This document shows, piece by piece, positions 43,200 to 51,879 of a DNA stretch of 64,000 nucleotides. The position numbers were made by a program, and so were the translations under genes. Under the pieces are notes generated by a model. That model worked only from the letters and a program-made list of their open reading frames with translations, did not search any database and was not told the origin of the DNA. How positions within the stretch are numbered: the stretch's first letter is position 1; each line of letters opens with the position of its first letter. The stretch is taken from positions 62,001 through 126,000 of the forward strand of contig NZ_LT629969.1 of the NCBI RefSeq assembly GCF_900104665.1, read 5' to 3'. This DNA comes from Traorella massiliensis (GTDB lineage: Bacteria; Bacillota_I; Bacilli_A; Erysipelotrichales; Erysipelotrichaceae).

Positions 43200-43340
43200 G
43201 TAATTTTAAATGATTGCCGATTTCTTGTAACGGTCAATAATTTAATAACTATCCGCCATGATCCTTTTGCTTTAGAGGAAAAAGAGAATTATGATCTTAT
43301 TTCTTTGTGAATATTTTTTTTAAAAAGTAAAAAATAGCTG

Positions 43341-43370
43341 TTGACATCCGGGCCTTTAAAATGCTATTAT
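43341..43370 (+). promoter_or_regulatory. Strong promoter of the str operon
   Basis: TTGACA (43341-43346), 18 bases, TATTAT (43365-43370) with an extended TGC. Confidence 0.85.
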
Positions 43371-43376
43371 ATCAAA

Positions 43377-43470
43377 GCTAGCGTAAGTGTGTTCCTATTT
43401 TATGGGAACATTCATTTATTGCTTGAAATGACACACCCGGAAATGTGTGTTTGAATGAAAGGAGGACAAT
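43377..43470 (+). promoter_or_regulatory. Structured 5' leader of the str operon
   Basis: Two hairpins are visible: TGTTCC (43390-43395) with GGAACA (43405-43410), and ACACAC (43431-43436) with GTGTGT (43445-43450). The second lies just before the AAAGGAGG of rpsL and may take part in S7- or S12-type feedback. The rest of the gap from 43200 to 43340 shows nothing beyond AT-rich sequence. Confidence 0.4.
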
Positions 43471-43890
43471 ATGCCTACAATTAATCAGTTAGTTACTAAG
43501 GGACGCACAAAGAAAGTATGGACAAGTAAATCCCCGGCATTGAACAGAGGGTATAACTCATTAAAGCGTCGTCCAACAAATTTAAGTTCACCACAGAAAC
43601 GTGGGGTATGTACTCGTGTTGGTACGATGACACCAAAGAAGCCTAACTCAGCGCTTCGTAAGTATGCCCGTGTCCGTTTATCAAATGGAATGGAAGTTAC
43701 AGCTTATATTCCAGGAATCGGACATAACCTGCAGGAACACAGCGTCGTATTGATTCGTGGAGGACGTGTTAAGGACCTGCCAGGTGTTCGTTATCACATC
43801 ATTCGTGGTACTCTTGACTGCGCCGGTGTAAATAACCGTAATCAATCTCGTTCATTGTATGGAACGAAAAAACCTAAAGCAAAGAAATAG
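43471..43890 (+). CDS. rpsL: 30S ribosomal protein S12
   Basis: 139 residues. It has the invariant [16 protein letters not shown] and the K-x-P-N-S-A and [14 protein letters not shown] loops that line the decoding site, where streptomycin-resistance changes occur. GAAAGGAGG precedes the ATG. First gene of the str operon. Confidence 0.98.
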   Translation: MPTINQLVTKGRTKKVWTSKSPALNRGYNSLKRRPTNLSSPQKRGVCTRVGTMTPKKPNSALRKYARVRLSNGMEVTAYIPGIGHNLQEHSVVLIRGGRVKDLPGVRYHIIRGTLDCAGVNNRNQSRSLYGTKKPKAKK

Positions 43891-43912
43891 ATCGTGAAAG
43901 GAGGAAATCAGT

Positions 43913-44383
43913 ATGCCTAGAAAGGGACATATCGCAAAACGTGATGTATTAGTAGATCCAATTTACAACTCGAAGCTGGTTACTCGTCTGATCAATAAAA
44001 TCATGATCGATGGTAAAAGAGGGGTTGCACAGACGATTCTATACAATGCGTTTGACATTATTGAAGTAAAAACAGAACGTCAGCCGATGGAAGTATTCGA
44101 ACAGGCACTTGAAAATGTTATGCCAGTTCTTGAATTAAAGGTTCGTCGTGTTGGTGGTGCCAACTATCAGGTTCCTGTTGAAGTAAGTCAGGAAAGAAGA
44201 CTGACTTTGGGACTGAGATGGTTAGTTAATTATTCTCGTTTAAGAAACGAAAAAACGATGGAGCAAAGACTGGCTGCCGAAATTATTGATGCAGCGAATG
44301 GAACAGGAGCTTCAGTGAAGAAGAAAGATGATACTCACAGAATGGCTGAAGCAAATAAAGCATTTGCTCACTATCGCTGGTAA
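43913..44383 (+). CDS. rpsG: 30S ribosomal protein S7
   Basis: 156 residues, standard length. It starts [13 protein letters not shown] and has the family region [16 protein letters not shown]. It initiates assembly of the 30S head and binds the 3' domain of 16S rRNA. GAAAGGAGG precedes the ATG. Confidence 0.98.
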   Translation: MPRKGHIAKRDVLVDPIYNSKLVTRLINKIMIDGKRGVAQTILYNAFDIIEVKTERQPMEVFEQALENVMPVLELKVRRVGGANYQVPVEVSQERRLTLGLRWLVNYSRLRNEKTMEQRLAAEIIDAANGTGASVKKKDDTHRMAEANKAFAHYRW

Positions 44384-44397
44384 AAGGAGTTTAGAAT

Positions 44398-46467
44398 ATG
44401 GGACGCGAATATTCATTAGCAAATACTCGTAATATCGGTATCATGGCGCACATCGATGCCGGTAAAACAACAACCACTGAACGTATTCTTTACTACACAG
44501 GAGTAAATCACAAGATCGGAGAAACACATGATGGTGCTTCTACCATGGACTGGATGGCTCAGGAACAGGAAAGAGGTATTACGATCACTTCAGCTGCAAC
44601 AACGGCACACTGGAAAGGTACGAGAATTAATATTATCGATACACCAGGTCACGTTGACTTCACTGTTGAAGTAGAACGTTCACTTCGTGTACTGGACGGT
44701 GCTGTAACTGTTCTGGATGCAAAAGCGGGTGTTGAACCACAGACAGAAACAGTATGGCGTCAGGCTTCTCAGTATGGTGTTCCTCGTATCGTATTTGTTA
44801 ACAAGATGGATGCGATCGGTGCCGATTTTGAGATGTCAGTGGATACGATCAAAAAACGTCTAGGTGCTAAAACAGCAGCTGTACAGTTGCCAATTGGTGC
44901 AGAATCAGATTTTGTGGGCGTTATTGATATTATTCAGAGAAAAGCTTTTGATTTTGAAGGTGAATTAGGAGTAAACGTTGTTGAGATTCCTGTACCTGAA
45001 AACTTAAAAGATAAAATGGAAGAAAAACGTCAGGAATTGCTTGAAGCAATTGCCGATTTTGATGATGATATCATGATGATGGTTCTTGAAGGTGAAGAAC
45101 CTAGCATCGATCAGATCAAGAAAGCAATCCGTAGTGCTGTATGTACAGGTGAATTCTTCCCTGTATTCTGCGGTTCAGCTTATAAGAACAAGGGTGTTCA
45201 GCTGATGCTGGATGGTGTTGTAGAATATCTTCCTTCACCACTTGACATTCCTGCTATTACAGGTACGGATGAGGATGGAAATGAAGTGGCTCGTCACGCT
45301 GATGACAATGAACCATTTTCTGCTTTAGCATTTAAGATCATGACGGACCCATTCATTGGAAAATTAACTTATTTCCGTGTTTATTCAGGAACTTGTGCAG
45401 CAGGAAGCTATGTATTGAATGCGACAAAGAATAAACGTGAAAGATTTGGACGTATCGTGCAGATGCATGCGAATTCCCGTAAGGAAATCGATATGGTTTA
45501 CTCAGGAGATATCGCTGCCGGTGTTGGCTTGAAAGAAACAACAACAGGTGATACGCTATGTGCTGAAAATGCACCAGTAATTCTTGAATCAATGGTTTTC
45601 CCTGAACCGGTTATCCAGATTTCTGTTGAACCAAAATCAAAAGGTGATCAGGATAAGATGACGTTAGCATTGCAGAAGCTTGCTGAAGAAGATCCAACAT
45701 TCAAGACTTATACAGATAAAGAAACAGGTCAGACGATCATTGCCGGTGTAGGTGAACTTCACTTGGATATCATCGTTGACCGTATGAGAAGAGAATTTAA
45801 AGTAGAAGCCAATACAGGTGCTCCGCAGATTGCTTATCGTGAAACGATTCGTCAGGCTGCTGACTGTGAAGGTAAGTATATCAAACAGTCAGGTGGTCGT
45901 GGTCAGTACGGTCACGTATGGATCAGATTTGAACCGAATGAAGAAGGCAAAGGCTTTGAATTCTATGATGAAACTGTTGGTGGTTCTGTACCAAAGGAAT
46001 ACATCAAGGCTATCAACGAAGGAACAGAAGCTGCTCTTGAAAATGGTTTGATTGCTGGTTATCCGGTAATCGATATCAAGGCAACATTATTCGATGGTTC
46101 TTACCATGATGTCGATTCAAGTGAAATGGCTTATAAGATCGCTGCTAGTATGGCTTTAAGAGAAGCTGCTAAGAAGTGTAAGCCAGTACTTTTGGAACCA
46201 ATTATGTTAGTAGAAGTTACTGCTCCTGCTGAATATTTGGGAAGCGTTATGGGTGATATCTCATCTCGTCGTGGACAGATCACAGAACAGGAAGAAAGAG
46301 GAAATGCAGTTATGGTTAGTGCCTACGTTCCGCTTTCAGAAATGTTTGGTTATGTAACTGACTTACGTTCATTTACTCAGGGTCGTGGAAACTATTCTAT
46401 GAAAATGGACCACTATGCTGAAGTTCCTAAGTCAATTGCAGAAAAAATCGTTAAAAACAATGCTTAA
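44398..46467 (+). CDS. fusA: Elongation factor G
   Basis: 689 residues with the canonical motifs absent from the paralogue at 4870: [39 protein letters not shown] and NKMD, and the domain IV loop. It catalyses GTP-dependent translocation. AAAGGAG precedes the ATG, 14 bases after rpsG. Confidence 0.98.
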   Translation: MGREYSLANTRNIGIMAHIDAGKTTTTERILYYTGVNHKIGETHDGASTMDWMAQEQERGITITSAATTAHWKGTRINIIDTPGHVDFTVEVERSLRVLDGAVTVLDAKAGVEPQTETVWRQASQYGVPRIVFVNKMDAIGADFEMSVDTIKKRLGAKTAAVQLPIGAESDFVGVIDIIQRKAFDFEGELGVNVVEIPVPENLKDKMEEKRQELLEAIADFDDDIMMMVLEGEEPSIDQIKKAIRSAVCTGEFFPVFCGSAYKNKGVQLMLDGVVEYLPSPLDIPAITGTDEDGNEVARHADDNEPFSALAFKIMTDPFIGKLTYFRVYSGTCAAGSYVLNATKNKRERFGRIVQMHANSRKEIDMVYSGDIAAGVGLKETTTGDTLCAENAPVILESMVFPEPVIQISVEPKSKGDQDKMTLALQKLAEEDPTFKTYTDKETGQTIIAGVGELHLDIIVDRMRREFKVEANTGAPQIAYRETIRQAADCEGKYIKQSGGRGQYGHVWIRFEPNEEGKGFEFYDETVGGSVPKEYIKAINEGTEAALENGLIAGYPVIDIKATLFDGSYHDVDSSEMAYKIAASMALREAAKKCKPVLLEPIMLVEVTAPAEYLGSVMGDISSRRGQITEQEERGNAVMVSAYVPLSEMFGYVTDLRSFTQGRGNYSMKMDHYAEVPKSIAEKIVKNNA

Positions 46468-46482
46468 TCAATGTGATTAGTG

Positions 46483-46511
46483 TTGCTTTTATAGAAAAAT
46501 TGAATTAAAAT
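46483..46511 (+). promoter_or_regulatory. Possible internal promoter of tuf
   Basis: TTGCTT (46483-46488), 17 bases, TAAAAT (46506-46511), in the unusually wide 76-base gap between fusA and tuf. It would give the extra EF-Tu expression that cells need. Confidence 0.5.
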
Positions 46512-46543
46512 AAAAAAGTAAAAAACTAGGAGGAAATCAAGAA

Positions 46544-47728
46544 ATGGCAAAAGAAAAATTTGACAGATCCAAAGTGCATGTTAATATTGGTACTATCGGT
46601 CACGTTGACCACGGAAAAACTACATTAACTGCTGCGATCACAAAAGTTCTTTCTGAAAAAGGACAAGCTGAATTTAAAGCATATGATGCAATCGATGGTG
46701 CGCCTGAAGAAAAAGAACGTGGTATTACAATTAATACAGCTCACGTTGAATATCAGACTGCTACTCGTCACTACGCTCACGTAGACTGCCCAGGTCACGC
46801 TGACTACGTTAAGAACATGATCACTGGTGCAGCTCAGATGGATGGTGCAATCCTAGTAGTTGCTGCTACTGATGGACCTATGCCTCAGACTCGTGAACAT
46901 ATCTTGCTTGCTCGTCAGGTAGGTGTTGAAAATATCGTTGTTTTCTTAAATAAATGCGATATGGTTGATGACGAAGAATTAATCGACCTTGTTGAAATGG
47001 AAGTTCGTGAATTGTTAAGCGAATATGGATTCGATGGAGACAACGCTCCAGTTATCCGTGGTTCTGCTTTAGGTGCATTGAACGGAGAAGCTAAATGGGT
47101 TGAAAAGATCAACGAATTAATGGATGCTGTTGACAGCTACATTCCTGAACCAGCTCGTGAAACTGACAAACCATTCTTAATGGCTGTAGAAGACGTATTC
47201 ACAATCACTGGTCGTGGTACAGTTGCAACTGGACGTGTTGAACGTGGTATCTTAAAACTTGGTGAAGAAGTTGAAATCGTTGGTATCAAAGATACAAAGA
47301 AAACTGTTGTTACAGGTATCGAAATGTTCCGTAAGTTACTTGACTTTGCTGAAGCAGGTGACAACATTGGTACATTGTTACGTGGTATCAACCGTGATGA
47401 AATTCAGCGTGGACAGGTATTATGTAAGCCAGGATCAGTACATCCACATCATCACTTCAAAGCTCAGGTGTATGTACTGACTAAAGAAGAAGGTGGACGT
47501 CACACTCCATTCGTAGCTAACTACCGTCCTCAGTTCTATTTCCGTACAACTGACGTTACAGGTGTTATCGCTCTTCCAGAAGGCGTTGAAATGGTTATGC
47601 CAGGCGACAACGTTGAAATGGAAGTTGAATTGATCCACCCAATCGCTGTTGAACAGGGAACTAAGTTCACGATCCGTGAAGGTGGTAGAACTGTTGGAGC
47701 TGGAAACGTTACTTCAGTTATCGCTTAA
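46544..47728 (+). CDS. tuf: Elongation factor Tu
   Basis: 394 residues with [18 protein letters not shown] and NKCD. It delivers aminoacyl-tRNA to the ribosome as a GTP complex. CTAGGAGG precedes the ATG. Codon use is strongly biased, as expected of an abundant protein. It ends the str operon; no second tuf lies in the window. Confidence 0.98.
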   Translation: MAKEKFDRSKVHVNIGTIGHVDHGKTTLTAAITKVLSEKGQAEFKAYDAIDGAPEEKERGITINTAHVEYQTATRHYAHVDCPGHADYVKNMITGAAQMDGAILVVAATDGPMPQTREHILLARQVGVENIVVFLNKCDMVDDEELIDLVEMEVRELLSEYGFDGDNAPVIRGSALGALNGEAKWVEKINELMDAVDSYIPEPARETDKPFLMAVEDVFTITGRGTVATGRVERGILKLGEEVEIVGIKDTKKTVVTGIEMFRKLLDFAEAGDNIGTLLRGINRDEIQRGQVLCKPGSVHPHHHFKAQVYVLTKEEGGRHTPFVANYRPQFYFRTTDVTGVIALPEGVEMVMPGDNVEMEVELIHPIAVEQGTKFTIREGGRTVGAGNVTSVIA

Positions 47729-47737
47729 TGAAAGTTT

Positions 47738-47775
47738 AAAAGGGCTGAACTCATTTGGGTTAATGCCCTTTTTTT
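47738..47775 (+). terminator. Intrinsic terminator of the str operon
   Basis: AAAAGGGC (47738-47745) pairs with GCCCTTTT (47765-47772); an inner AACTC/GGGTT stem and a T tract add strength. Confidence 0.88.
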
Positions 47776-47801
47776 ATGTCATTTTAAAAATGATTCAAAT
47801 C

Positions 47802-47830
47802 TTGAATTGATTATTTGAATTGCTTATAAT
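47802..47830 (+). promoter_or_regulatory. Promoter of the C26 amidotransferase gene
   Basis: TTGAAT (47802-47807), 17 bases, TATAAT (47825-47830). Confidence 0.75.
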
Positions 47831-47852
47831 GTATGATATTGGAGGTAATAAA

Positions 47853-48581
47853 GTGAAACCAATAATTGCAATCATTTCTGGCCTTAAAAGAAACAAAGAA
47901 GAAGGTGTTTTTGAAGGGGAACTTTACAGTTATATCACACAGGAATATGTAGATGCTGTTGAAATGTGTGGAGGGATTCCATTTCTTATTCCATTACAGA
48001 AAAAGATTGAGGATGTAGAAAAACTATTGGATGTTGCAGATGGAATCATCTTACCAGGAGGCAATGATATTGATCCTTCTTTTTATCATGAAAAGACAAG
48101 AGCTGAATGCGGGGAGATCTTTCATGAAGTAGATCAGCTTTATCTATGGGCCATTGAACTTGCAGAGAAGTTAAATAAGCCATTATTAGCAATTTGTAAA
48201 GGTCACCAGATGTTGAATGTTGCTTATGGAGGGACTTTATACCAGGATCTTCATGTTCAAAAAGAAAACGTGACAGAACATTCTCAAAACCAGCCTCGCC
48301 ATCTTCCTTTTCATGAAGTTCAAATCAAAAAAGATTCAATTCTTTATGATATCTTTTCAGATAAGACACAAGTTAACAGTTTTCATCATCAGGCGATTAA
48401 AGATTTGTCTGAAGATTTTGAGATATTGGCTAAAAGTTCAGACGGAATCATTGAAGCTGTTTTAAAAAAAGAAGGAAACTGGATGCTAGGTGTTCAATGG
48501 CATCCGGAAATGATGGCAGCTACTGATGAAAAAATGAAGGCTATCTTTCAATTATTTATCAACCGATGTAAAAAAAGATGA
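47853..48581 (+). CDS. Peptidase C26 / gamma-glutamyl-gamma-aminobutyrate hydrolase family protein (PuuD-like)
   Basis: Start is GTG 47853, spaced from TTGGAGG; the TTG at 47820 lies in the promoter. The 242-residue class I glutamine amidotransferase-like protein has the nucleophile Cys near residue 115 (AICKGHQ), a PGGNDIDP oxyanion segment and the catalytic GVQWHPE His and Glu. Relatives cleave gamma-glutamyl bonds of putrescine metabolites, gamma-glutamyl peptides or folates. Its substrate here is undefined. Confidence 0.85.
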   Translation: MKPIIAIISGLKRNKEEGVFEGELYSYITQEYVDAVEMCGGIPFLIPLQKKIEDVEKLLDVADGIILPGGNDIDPSFYHEKTRAECGEIFHEVDQLYLWAIELAEKLNKPLLAICKGHQMLNVAYGGTLYQDLHVQKENVTEHSQNQPRHLPFHEVQIKKDSILYDIFSDKTQVNSFHHQAIKDLSEDFEILAKSSDGIIEAVLKKEGNWMLGVQWHPEMMAATDEKMKAIFQLFINRCKKR

Positions 48582-48597
48582 TTCTGTCATCTTTTTT
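48571..48597 (+). terminator. Intrinsic terminator after the C26 gene
   Basis: AAAAAAGATGA (48571-48581) pairs with TCATCTTTTTT (48587-48597) around a 5-nt loop. Confidence 0.9.
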
Positions 48598-48598
48598 C

Positions 48599-48626
48599 TT
48601 TACATTTATAAAAAAACGTCTATAAT
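48599..48626 (+). promoter_or_regulatory. Promoter of the TPP riboswitch-thiT unit
   Basis: TTTACA (48599-48604), 16 bases, TATAAT (48621-48626). Confidence 0.7.
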
Positions 48627-48633
48627 ATAAACG

Positions 48634-48704
48634 TCGACAGGGGTGCATTAAGCTGAGAGAGTCCCTTTGACCTGATCTAGTTAGTACTAGCGTAGGGAGT
48701 CAAT
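48634..48704 (+). promoter_or_regulatory. TPP riboswitch (THI element)
   Basis: The conserved blocks ACAGGGGTGC, GCTGAGAGAG, ACCTGATCTAGTTAGTAC and GCGTAGGGAGTC are present in order and with normal spacing. It senses thiamine pyrophosphate and lowers expression of the thiamine uptake gene that follows. Confidence 0.95.
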
Positions 48705-48722
48705 GTTTTTTTGATGTTCTTA

Positions 48723-48744
48723 CGCCTCATGGAGGTGTTTTTTT
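48723..48744 (+). promoter_or_regulatory. Expression-platform hairpin that buries the thiT ribosome site
   Basis: CGCCTC (48723-48728) pairs with GAGGTG (48732-48737) around a 3-nt loop, followed by seven T residues. GGAGGTG is also the Shine-Dalgarno of thiT (ATG 48745), so the same hairpin could terminate transcription and block ribosome entry. Confidence 0.75.
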
Positions 48745-49335
48745 ATGAATAAAACTAGAAATGAAGTATTGAATTTAGTTTATATGGCCTTTTATGTGGC
48801 CTTATCACTGGTTCTGACCTATCTGAATGAACTATTCCCGATCATTCAAATGCCAAATGGCGGATCACTGGAATATGCCGTGATTGCCTGCTTTGTAGCC
48901 AGCTACCACTTAGGATGGGTAAGAGGTGTCATTGTATCACTGTTAAGCTGGGTGATCGGAACATTTTTTGGATTACACTATTTTTACGTTGGTCCTATGC
49001 AGATAGCTTTGGATTATGTAATTCCTTATGGTCTATTAGGTCTTGCCAGTTTATTTCCGCGGATTAAATTAGGTAATTTTACAATTAGTAATATTTATAC
49101 GGGTATTGTTGGCTGTATGTTCCTAAAATATGCTTCTCATGTTTTGGCAGGCGTTTATTTCTGGTTCCCTGCCGGGGAAGCTGCTGGCAGTTTAGGTGCA
49201 TGGATCTATTCTGCATGGACGTATAATCTGGCTTATAACTTATTGACTTTAGCAGTGGCCTTGATCATTACTCCAATTTTGATATATTCAGTTAGAAGAT
49301 TACATACGGTGAAGTTTGTAGGGATCAAAGATTAA
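48745..49335 (+). CDS. thiT: ThiT thiamine-binding S component of an ECF transporter
   Basis: A 196-residue membrane protein of six helices with the ThiT signature residues around FVASYHLGWVRG and HYFYVGPMQIALDY, and the C-terminal YSAWTYNLAYN that carries thiamine-binding Tyr and Asn. It takes up thiamine with the shared ECF A/A'/T module encoded elsewhere. Riboswitch control fits the role. Confidence 0.95.
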   Translation: MNKTRNEVLNLVYMAFYVALSLVLTYLNELFPIIQMPNGGSLEYAVIACFVASYHLGWVRGVIVSLLSWVIGTFFGLHYFYVGPMQIALDYVIPYGLLGLASLFPRIKLGNFTISNIYTGIVGCMFLKYASHVLAGVYFWFPAGEAAGSLGAWIYSAWTYNLAYNLLTLAVALIITPILIYSVRRLHTVKFVGIKD

Positions 49336-49341
49336 TTATTT

Positions 49342-49368
49342 GCCTGTTTGAGTTTCAAACAGGCTTTT
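49342..49368 (+). terminator. Intrinsic terminator of thiT
   Basis: GCCTGTTTGA (49342-49351) pairs perfectly with TCAAACAGGC (49355-49364); TTTT follows. Confidence 0.92.
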
Positions 49369-49416
49369 CTTATGATAAAATGAAAGAGGTTTGAATTTTA
49401 CAAAAGGAGGATATGC

Positions 49417-50238
49417 ATGAATGGAATCCAGCTTGTATTATGTGATATTGACAGTACTTTAATAACGGATGATCAAAGGCTGACACCTCATACAAAAAAT
49501 ATCATTGACCGTCTTCATAAAAATGGTATCAGATTTGGCATAGCTTCAGGAAGACCTATCAATGAGGTGAATAAAAAAGCAAAGCTATGGGGCTTTGATT
49601 ATAATTTTGATGTTTTGATCGGCATGAATGGATCAGAACTGTGGGATGAAAGATCACAAAAACAGTTTGATTATTATAAGCTTAAACGAGAGTGGATGAA
49701 GGAAATTATTGAATTAATGGAGCCTTATCATGGCAATCCTTTCATTTATTATCATGATATCATGATGTGTAGAGATAATGATGAAAATATGAAGCGTTCT
49801 TCAAAAAAGAATGGTAAAGAAGTAGTGGTGGTCAAAGAGTTAAAAGAACTTTATGCAGAAGAGAACGCCAAGATCTTATTTCGTATCAAAGAAAGTCAGA
49901 TGAAAGAAATTGAAGCAATGCTTGAAAAACTGGATGCACCTTATAAAGGGTTTAAAACACAGCCAAATCTGATTGAATTTGCGGATAAAAGAACATCAAA
50001 AGCCTATGCACTGAAAGAGTATTGTAAGATGAATGAGATTGATTTACAAAATGTGCTAGCTTTTGGTGATACGACCAATGATAATTCTATGCTGGAGTGT
50101 GCAGGATGGGGCGTCTGCATGGCAAATGGCAGTGATGATACAAAAGCAATAGCTGATGATATAACAGAAAAGACTAATAATGAGGATGGCTTTGCTTGTT
50201 ATATGGAAGAACATGTTATGAAGAAGTTTAATTGGTAA
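49417..50238 (+). CDS. HAD superfamily Cof-type phosphatase
   Basis: 273 residues with the nucleophile motif DIDSTL (D9-type), SGRP (motif II) and GDTTNDNSML (motif IV), plus a Cof-type C2 cap in the middle. These proteins dephosphorylate sugar phosphates, flavin or pyridoxal phosphates. Serine in DIDST replaces the more usual glycine. AAAGGAGG precedes the ATG; the next gene follows after 14 bases, so an operon is likely. Confidence 0.9.
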   Translation: MNGIQLVLCDIDSTLITDDQRLTPHTKNIIDRLHKNGIRFGIASGRPINEVNKKAKLWGFDYNFDVLIGMNGSELWDERSQKQFDYYKLKREWMKEIIELMEPYHGNPFIYYHDIMMCRDNDENMKRSSKKNGKEVVVVKELKELYAEENAKILFRIKESQMKEIEAMLEKLDAPYKGFKTQPNLIEFADKRTSKAYALKEYCKMNEIDLQNVLAFGDTTNDNSMLECAGWGVCMANGSDDTKAIADDITEKTNNEDGFACYMEEHVMKKFNW

Positions 50239-50252
50239 TCTGGGAGGAAAAA

Positions 50253-51236
50253 ATGAAAATAGGAACGATTGGTACAGGATCCATTACAGATTGGGTTATG
50301 GGACAGCTGCTTGAATATGAGGAAAATGAATATGTAGCTATCTATTCAAGAAAACAAGAAACGGCACAAACATTGGCAGAAAAGTATCATGTAGAAAAGA
50401 TTTATACAGATTTAGATGAGATGTTAAAGGATGATGAAATAGATTGTATTTATGTAGCATCTCCGAATTCATTGCATTATGAACATGCGAAAAAGGCAAT
50501 GCTGGCAAATAAAAATGTAATCGTAGAAAAGCCTTTCTGTTCAAATGTACAGGAATGTGAAGAATTGATTGAATTATGTAAAGAAACAAAATGTTTTCTT
50601 TTTGAAGCCATTACAACGGTTTATAATCCAAACTTTTTAGCAATCAAAGAAAAGCTGAAAGAGATTTCTCCAATTAAGGTCATAGAGTGTAATATGTCAC
50701 AATATTCTCGTAAATATGATGCATTCTTAGAAGGAAAGAAACCTAATGTGTTTACGCTGACTTTTTCTGGAGGCGCTTTGATGGACATCAATGTGTATAA
50801 TTTACATTTTGTGATAGGTCTTTTAGGTGTGCCGCAAAATGTTTATTATGAAGCGAATATCAAAGAAGGAATCGATACAAGCGGAGTATTGTGTTTAAAC
50901 TATGGCGATATAAGCGTAAGCTGTGTGGGAAGCAAGGATAATATTGGTGTTAATTTTTGCCAGATTCAAGGTGAAAAGGGTTATATTTATGTCGAGGGTG
51001 CCAGTAGCTTAACCAAGAAGGCAGTGATGCATTTACGAAATGGTGAAGAGGTTGTCTTTGATGATCAGAAACATGATGGAGCGCATTATTATTATGGCGG
51101 AGCCATGTTGAAGATGATCAAGGAACAAGATTATGAGAGCTGTTATAAGATGCTGGAGCATTCTTTAAATGTAATGAAAGTCATTGATATGGCAAAAAAG
51201 AGTGCCGGAATCGTATTTGATGCAGACAGAAAATAG
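50253..51236 (+). CDS. Gfo/Idh/MocA family oxidoreductase
   Basis: I start at ATG 50253, behind GGGAGGAAAA, over the in-frame ATG at 50232. The 327-residue protein has an N-terminal Rossmann fold (GTIGTGSITDW) and the EKPF motif whose Lys contacts substrate and NAD(P). It probably oxidises or reduces a sugar or inositol-type substrate; which one is unknown. The pairing with the HAD phosphatase is consistent with sugar-phosphate metabolism. Confidence 0.9.
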   Translation: MKIGTIGTGSITDWVMGQLLEYEENEYVAIYSRKQETAQTLAEKYHVEKIYTDLDEMLKDDEIDCIYVASPNSLHYEHAKKAMLANKNVIVEKPFCSNVQECEELIELCKETKCFLFEAITTVYNPNFLAIKEKLKEISPIKVIECNMSQYSRKYDAFLEGKKPNVFTLTFSGGALMDINVYNLHFVIGLLGVPQNVYYEANIKEGIDTSGVLCLNYGDISVSCVGSKDNIGVNFCQIQGEKGYIYVEGASSLTKKAVMHLRNGEEVVFDDQKHDGAHYYYGGAMLKMIKEQDYESCYKMLEHSLNVMKVIDMAKKSAGIVFDADRK

Positions 51237-51262
51237 TACAGGAATAAGACCTGTACTTTTTT
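51235..51262 (+). terminator. Intrinsic terminator after the oxidoreductase gene
   Basis: AGTACAGG (51235-51242) pairs with CCTGTACT (51250-51257); T tract follows. The stem includes the last bases of the stop codon. Confidence 0.88.
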
Positions 51263-51316
51263 AGGCAAATGAGAAAAAACAAATGATAGAAATAGGAAAT
51301 ATTTAGAAAACTCCTA

Positions 51317-51345
51317 TTGACAAAAAAGTTAGCTGGTGGTAATAT
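51317..51345 (+). promoter_or_regulatory. Promoter of the feo operon
   Basis: TTGACA (51317-51322), 17 bases, TAATAT (51340-51345) with an extended TGG. Confidence 0.8.
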
Positions 51346-51354
51346 TCTTCTGTA

Positions 51355-51372
51355 AGTTAGATACAACTAACT
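51355..51372. promoter_or_regulatory. Palindrome AGTTAG-N6-CTAACT, feo operator copy 1
   Basis: A perfect 6+6 inverted repeat just downstream of the -10 and the expected transcription start, before feoA. An identical arrangement recurs before feoB. The position suits repression by a metal-dependent regulator. Confidence 0.6.
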
Positions 51373-51387
51373 GGAAGGAGAGGTCAT

Positions 51388-51600
51388 ATGCCATTAACTT
51401 TAGCGAGTGCAGGTAAGACAATGCGTATTTATAGGATCATTGGTAAGGATGATGTAAAGCGTCATCTGGCTGATTTAGGTTTTGTTGAAGGCGTTGAATT
51501 GAGCGTTGTCAATGAGCTTGGCGGTAATTTGATCTTAAATGTGAAGGGAACACGTATTGCGGTAGATAAAAAAATGGCAAGCCGTATTCTTGTTAATTAG
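51388..51600 (+). CDS. feoA: FeoA domain protein (first copy)
   Basis: 70 residues with the SH3-like FeoA fold: GKTMRIYRI, LADLGFVEGVELSVV and a C-terminal strand. It interacts with FeoB in ferrous iron uptake. AAGGAGAGG precedes the ATG. It starts MPLTLASAGK, a common FeoA start. Two FeoA genes in tandem are usual in clostridia and relatives. Confidence 0.93.
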   Translation: MPLTLASAGKTMRIYRIIGKDDVKRHLADLGFVEGVELSVVNELGGNLILNVKGTRIAVDKKMASRILVN

Positions 51601-51609
51601 GAGGGGAAT

Positions 51610-51831
51610 ATGAAAACATTGAGAGAGTGTAGACCAAATCAGAAGGTTACAGTTGTGAAAATTCATGGAAGCGGACCGGTAAAAAAGAGAATCATGGATA
51701 TGGGAATTACAAAGGGAGTTGAAATTTTGGTACGTAAAGTTGCTCCTTTAGGAGATCCTATTGAAATTAATATCCGTTCGTATGAGTTGTCACTACGTAA
51801 GGCAGATGCAGAAATGGTGGAAGTTAAGTAA
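51610..51831 (+). CDS. feoA: FeoA domain protein (second copy)
   Basis: 73 residues: KVTVVKIHGSGPVKKRIMDMG, in part, and GDPIEINIRSYELSLRKADA, the typical FeoA C-terminal part. Only 9 bases separate it from the first copy; AGGAGG spans the gap. The two may form a heteromer regulating FeoB. Confidence 0.93.
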   Translation: MKTLRECRPNQKVTVVKIHGSGPVKKRIMDMGITKGVEILVRKVAPLGDPIEINIRSYELSLRKADAEMVEVK

Positions 51832-51846
51832 TTTTTTTAAAAGAGG

Positions 51847-51864
51847 AGTTAGATTGAACTAACT
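51847..51864. promoter_or_regulatory. Palindrome AGTTAG-N6-CTAACT, feo operator copy 2
   Basis: Same 6+6 inverted repeat as at 51355-51372 with a different spacer (ATTGAA here, ATACAA there). It lies between feoA and feoB, immediately before the feoB ribosome site. Confidence 0.6.
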
Positions 51865-51879
51865 ATAATGGAGGGACTT

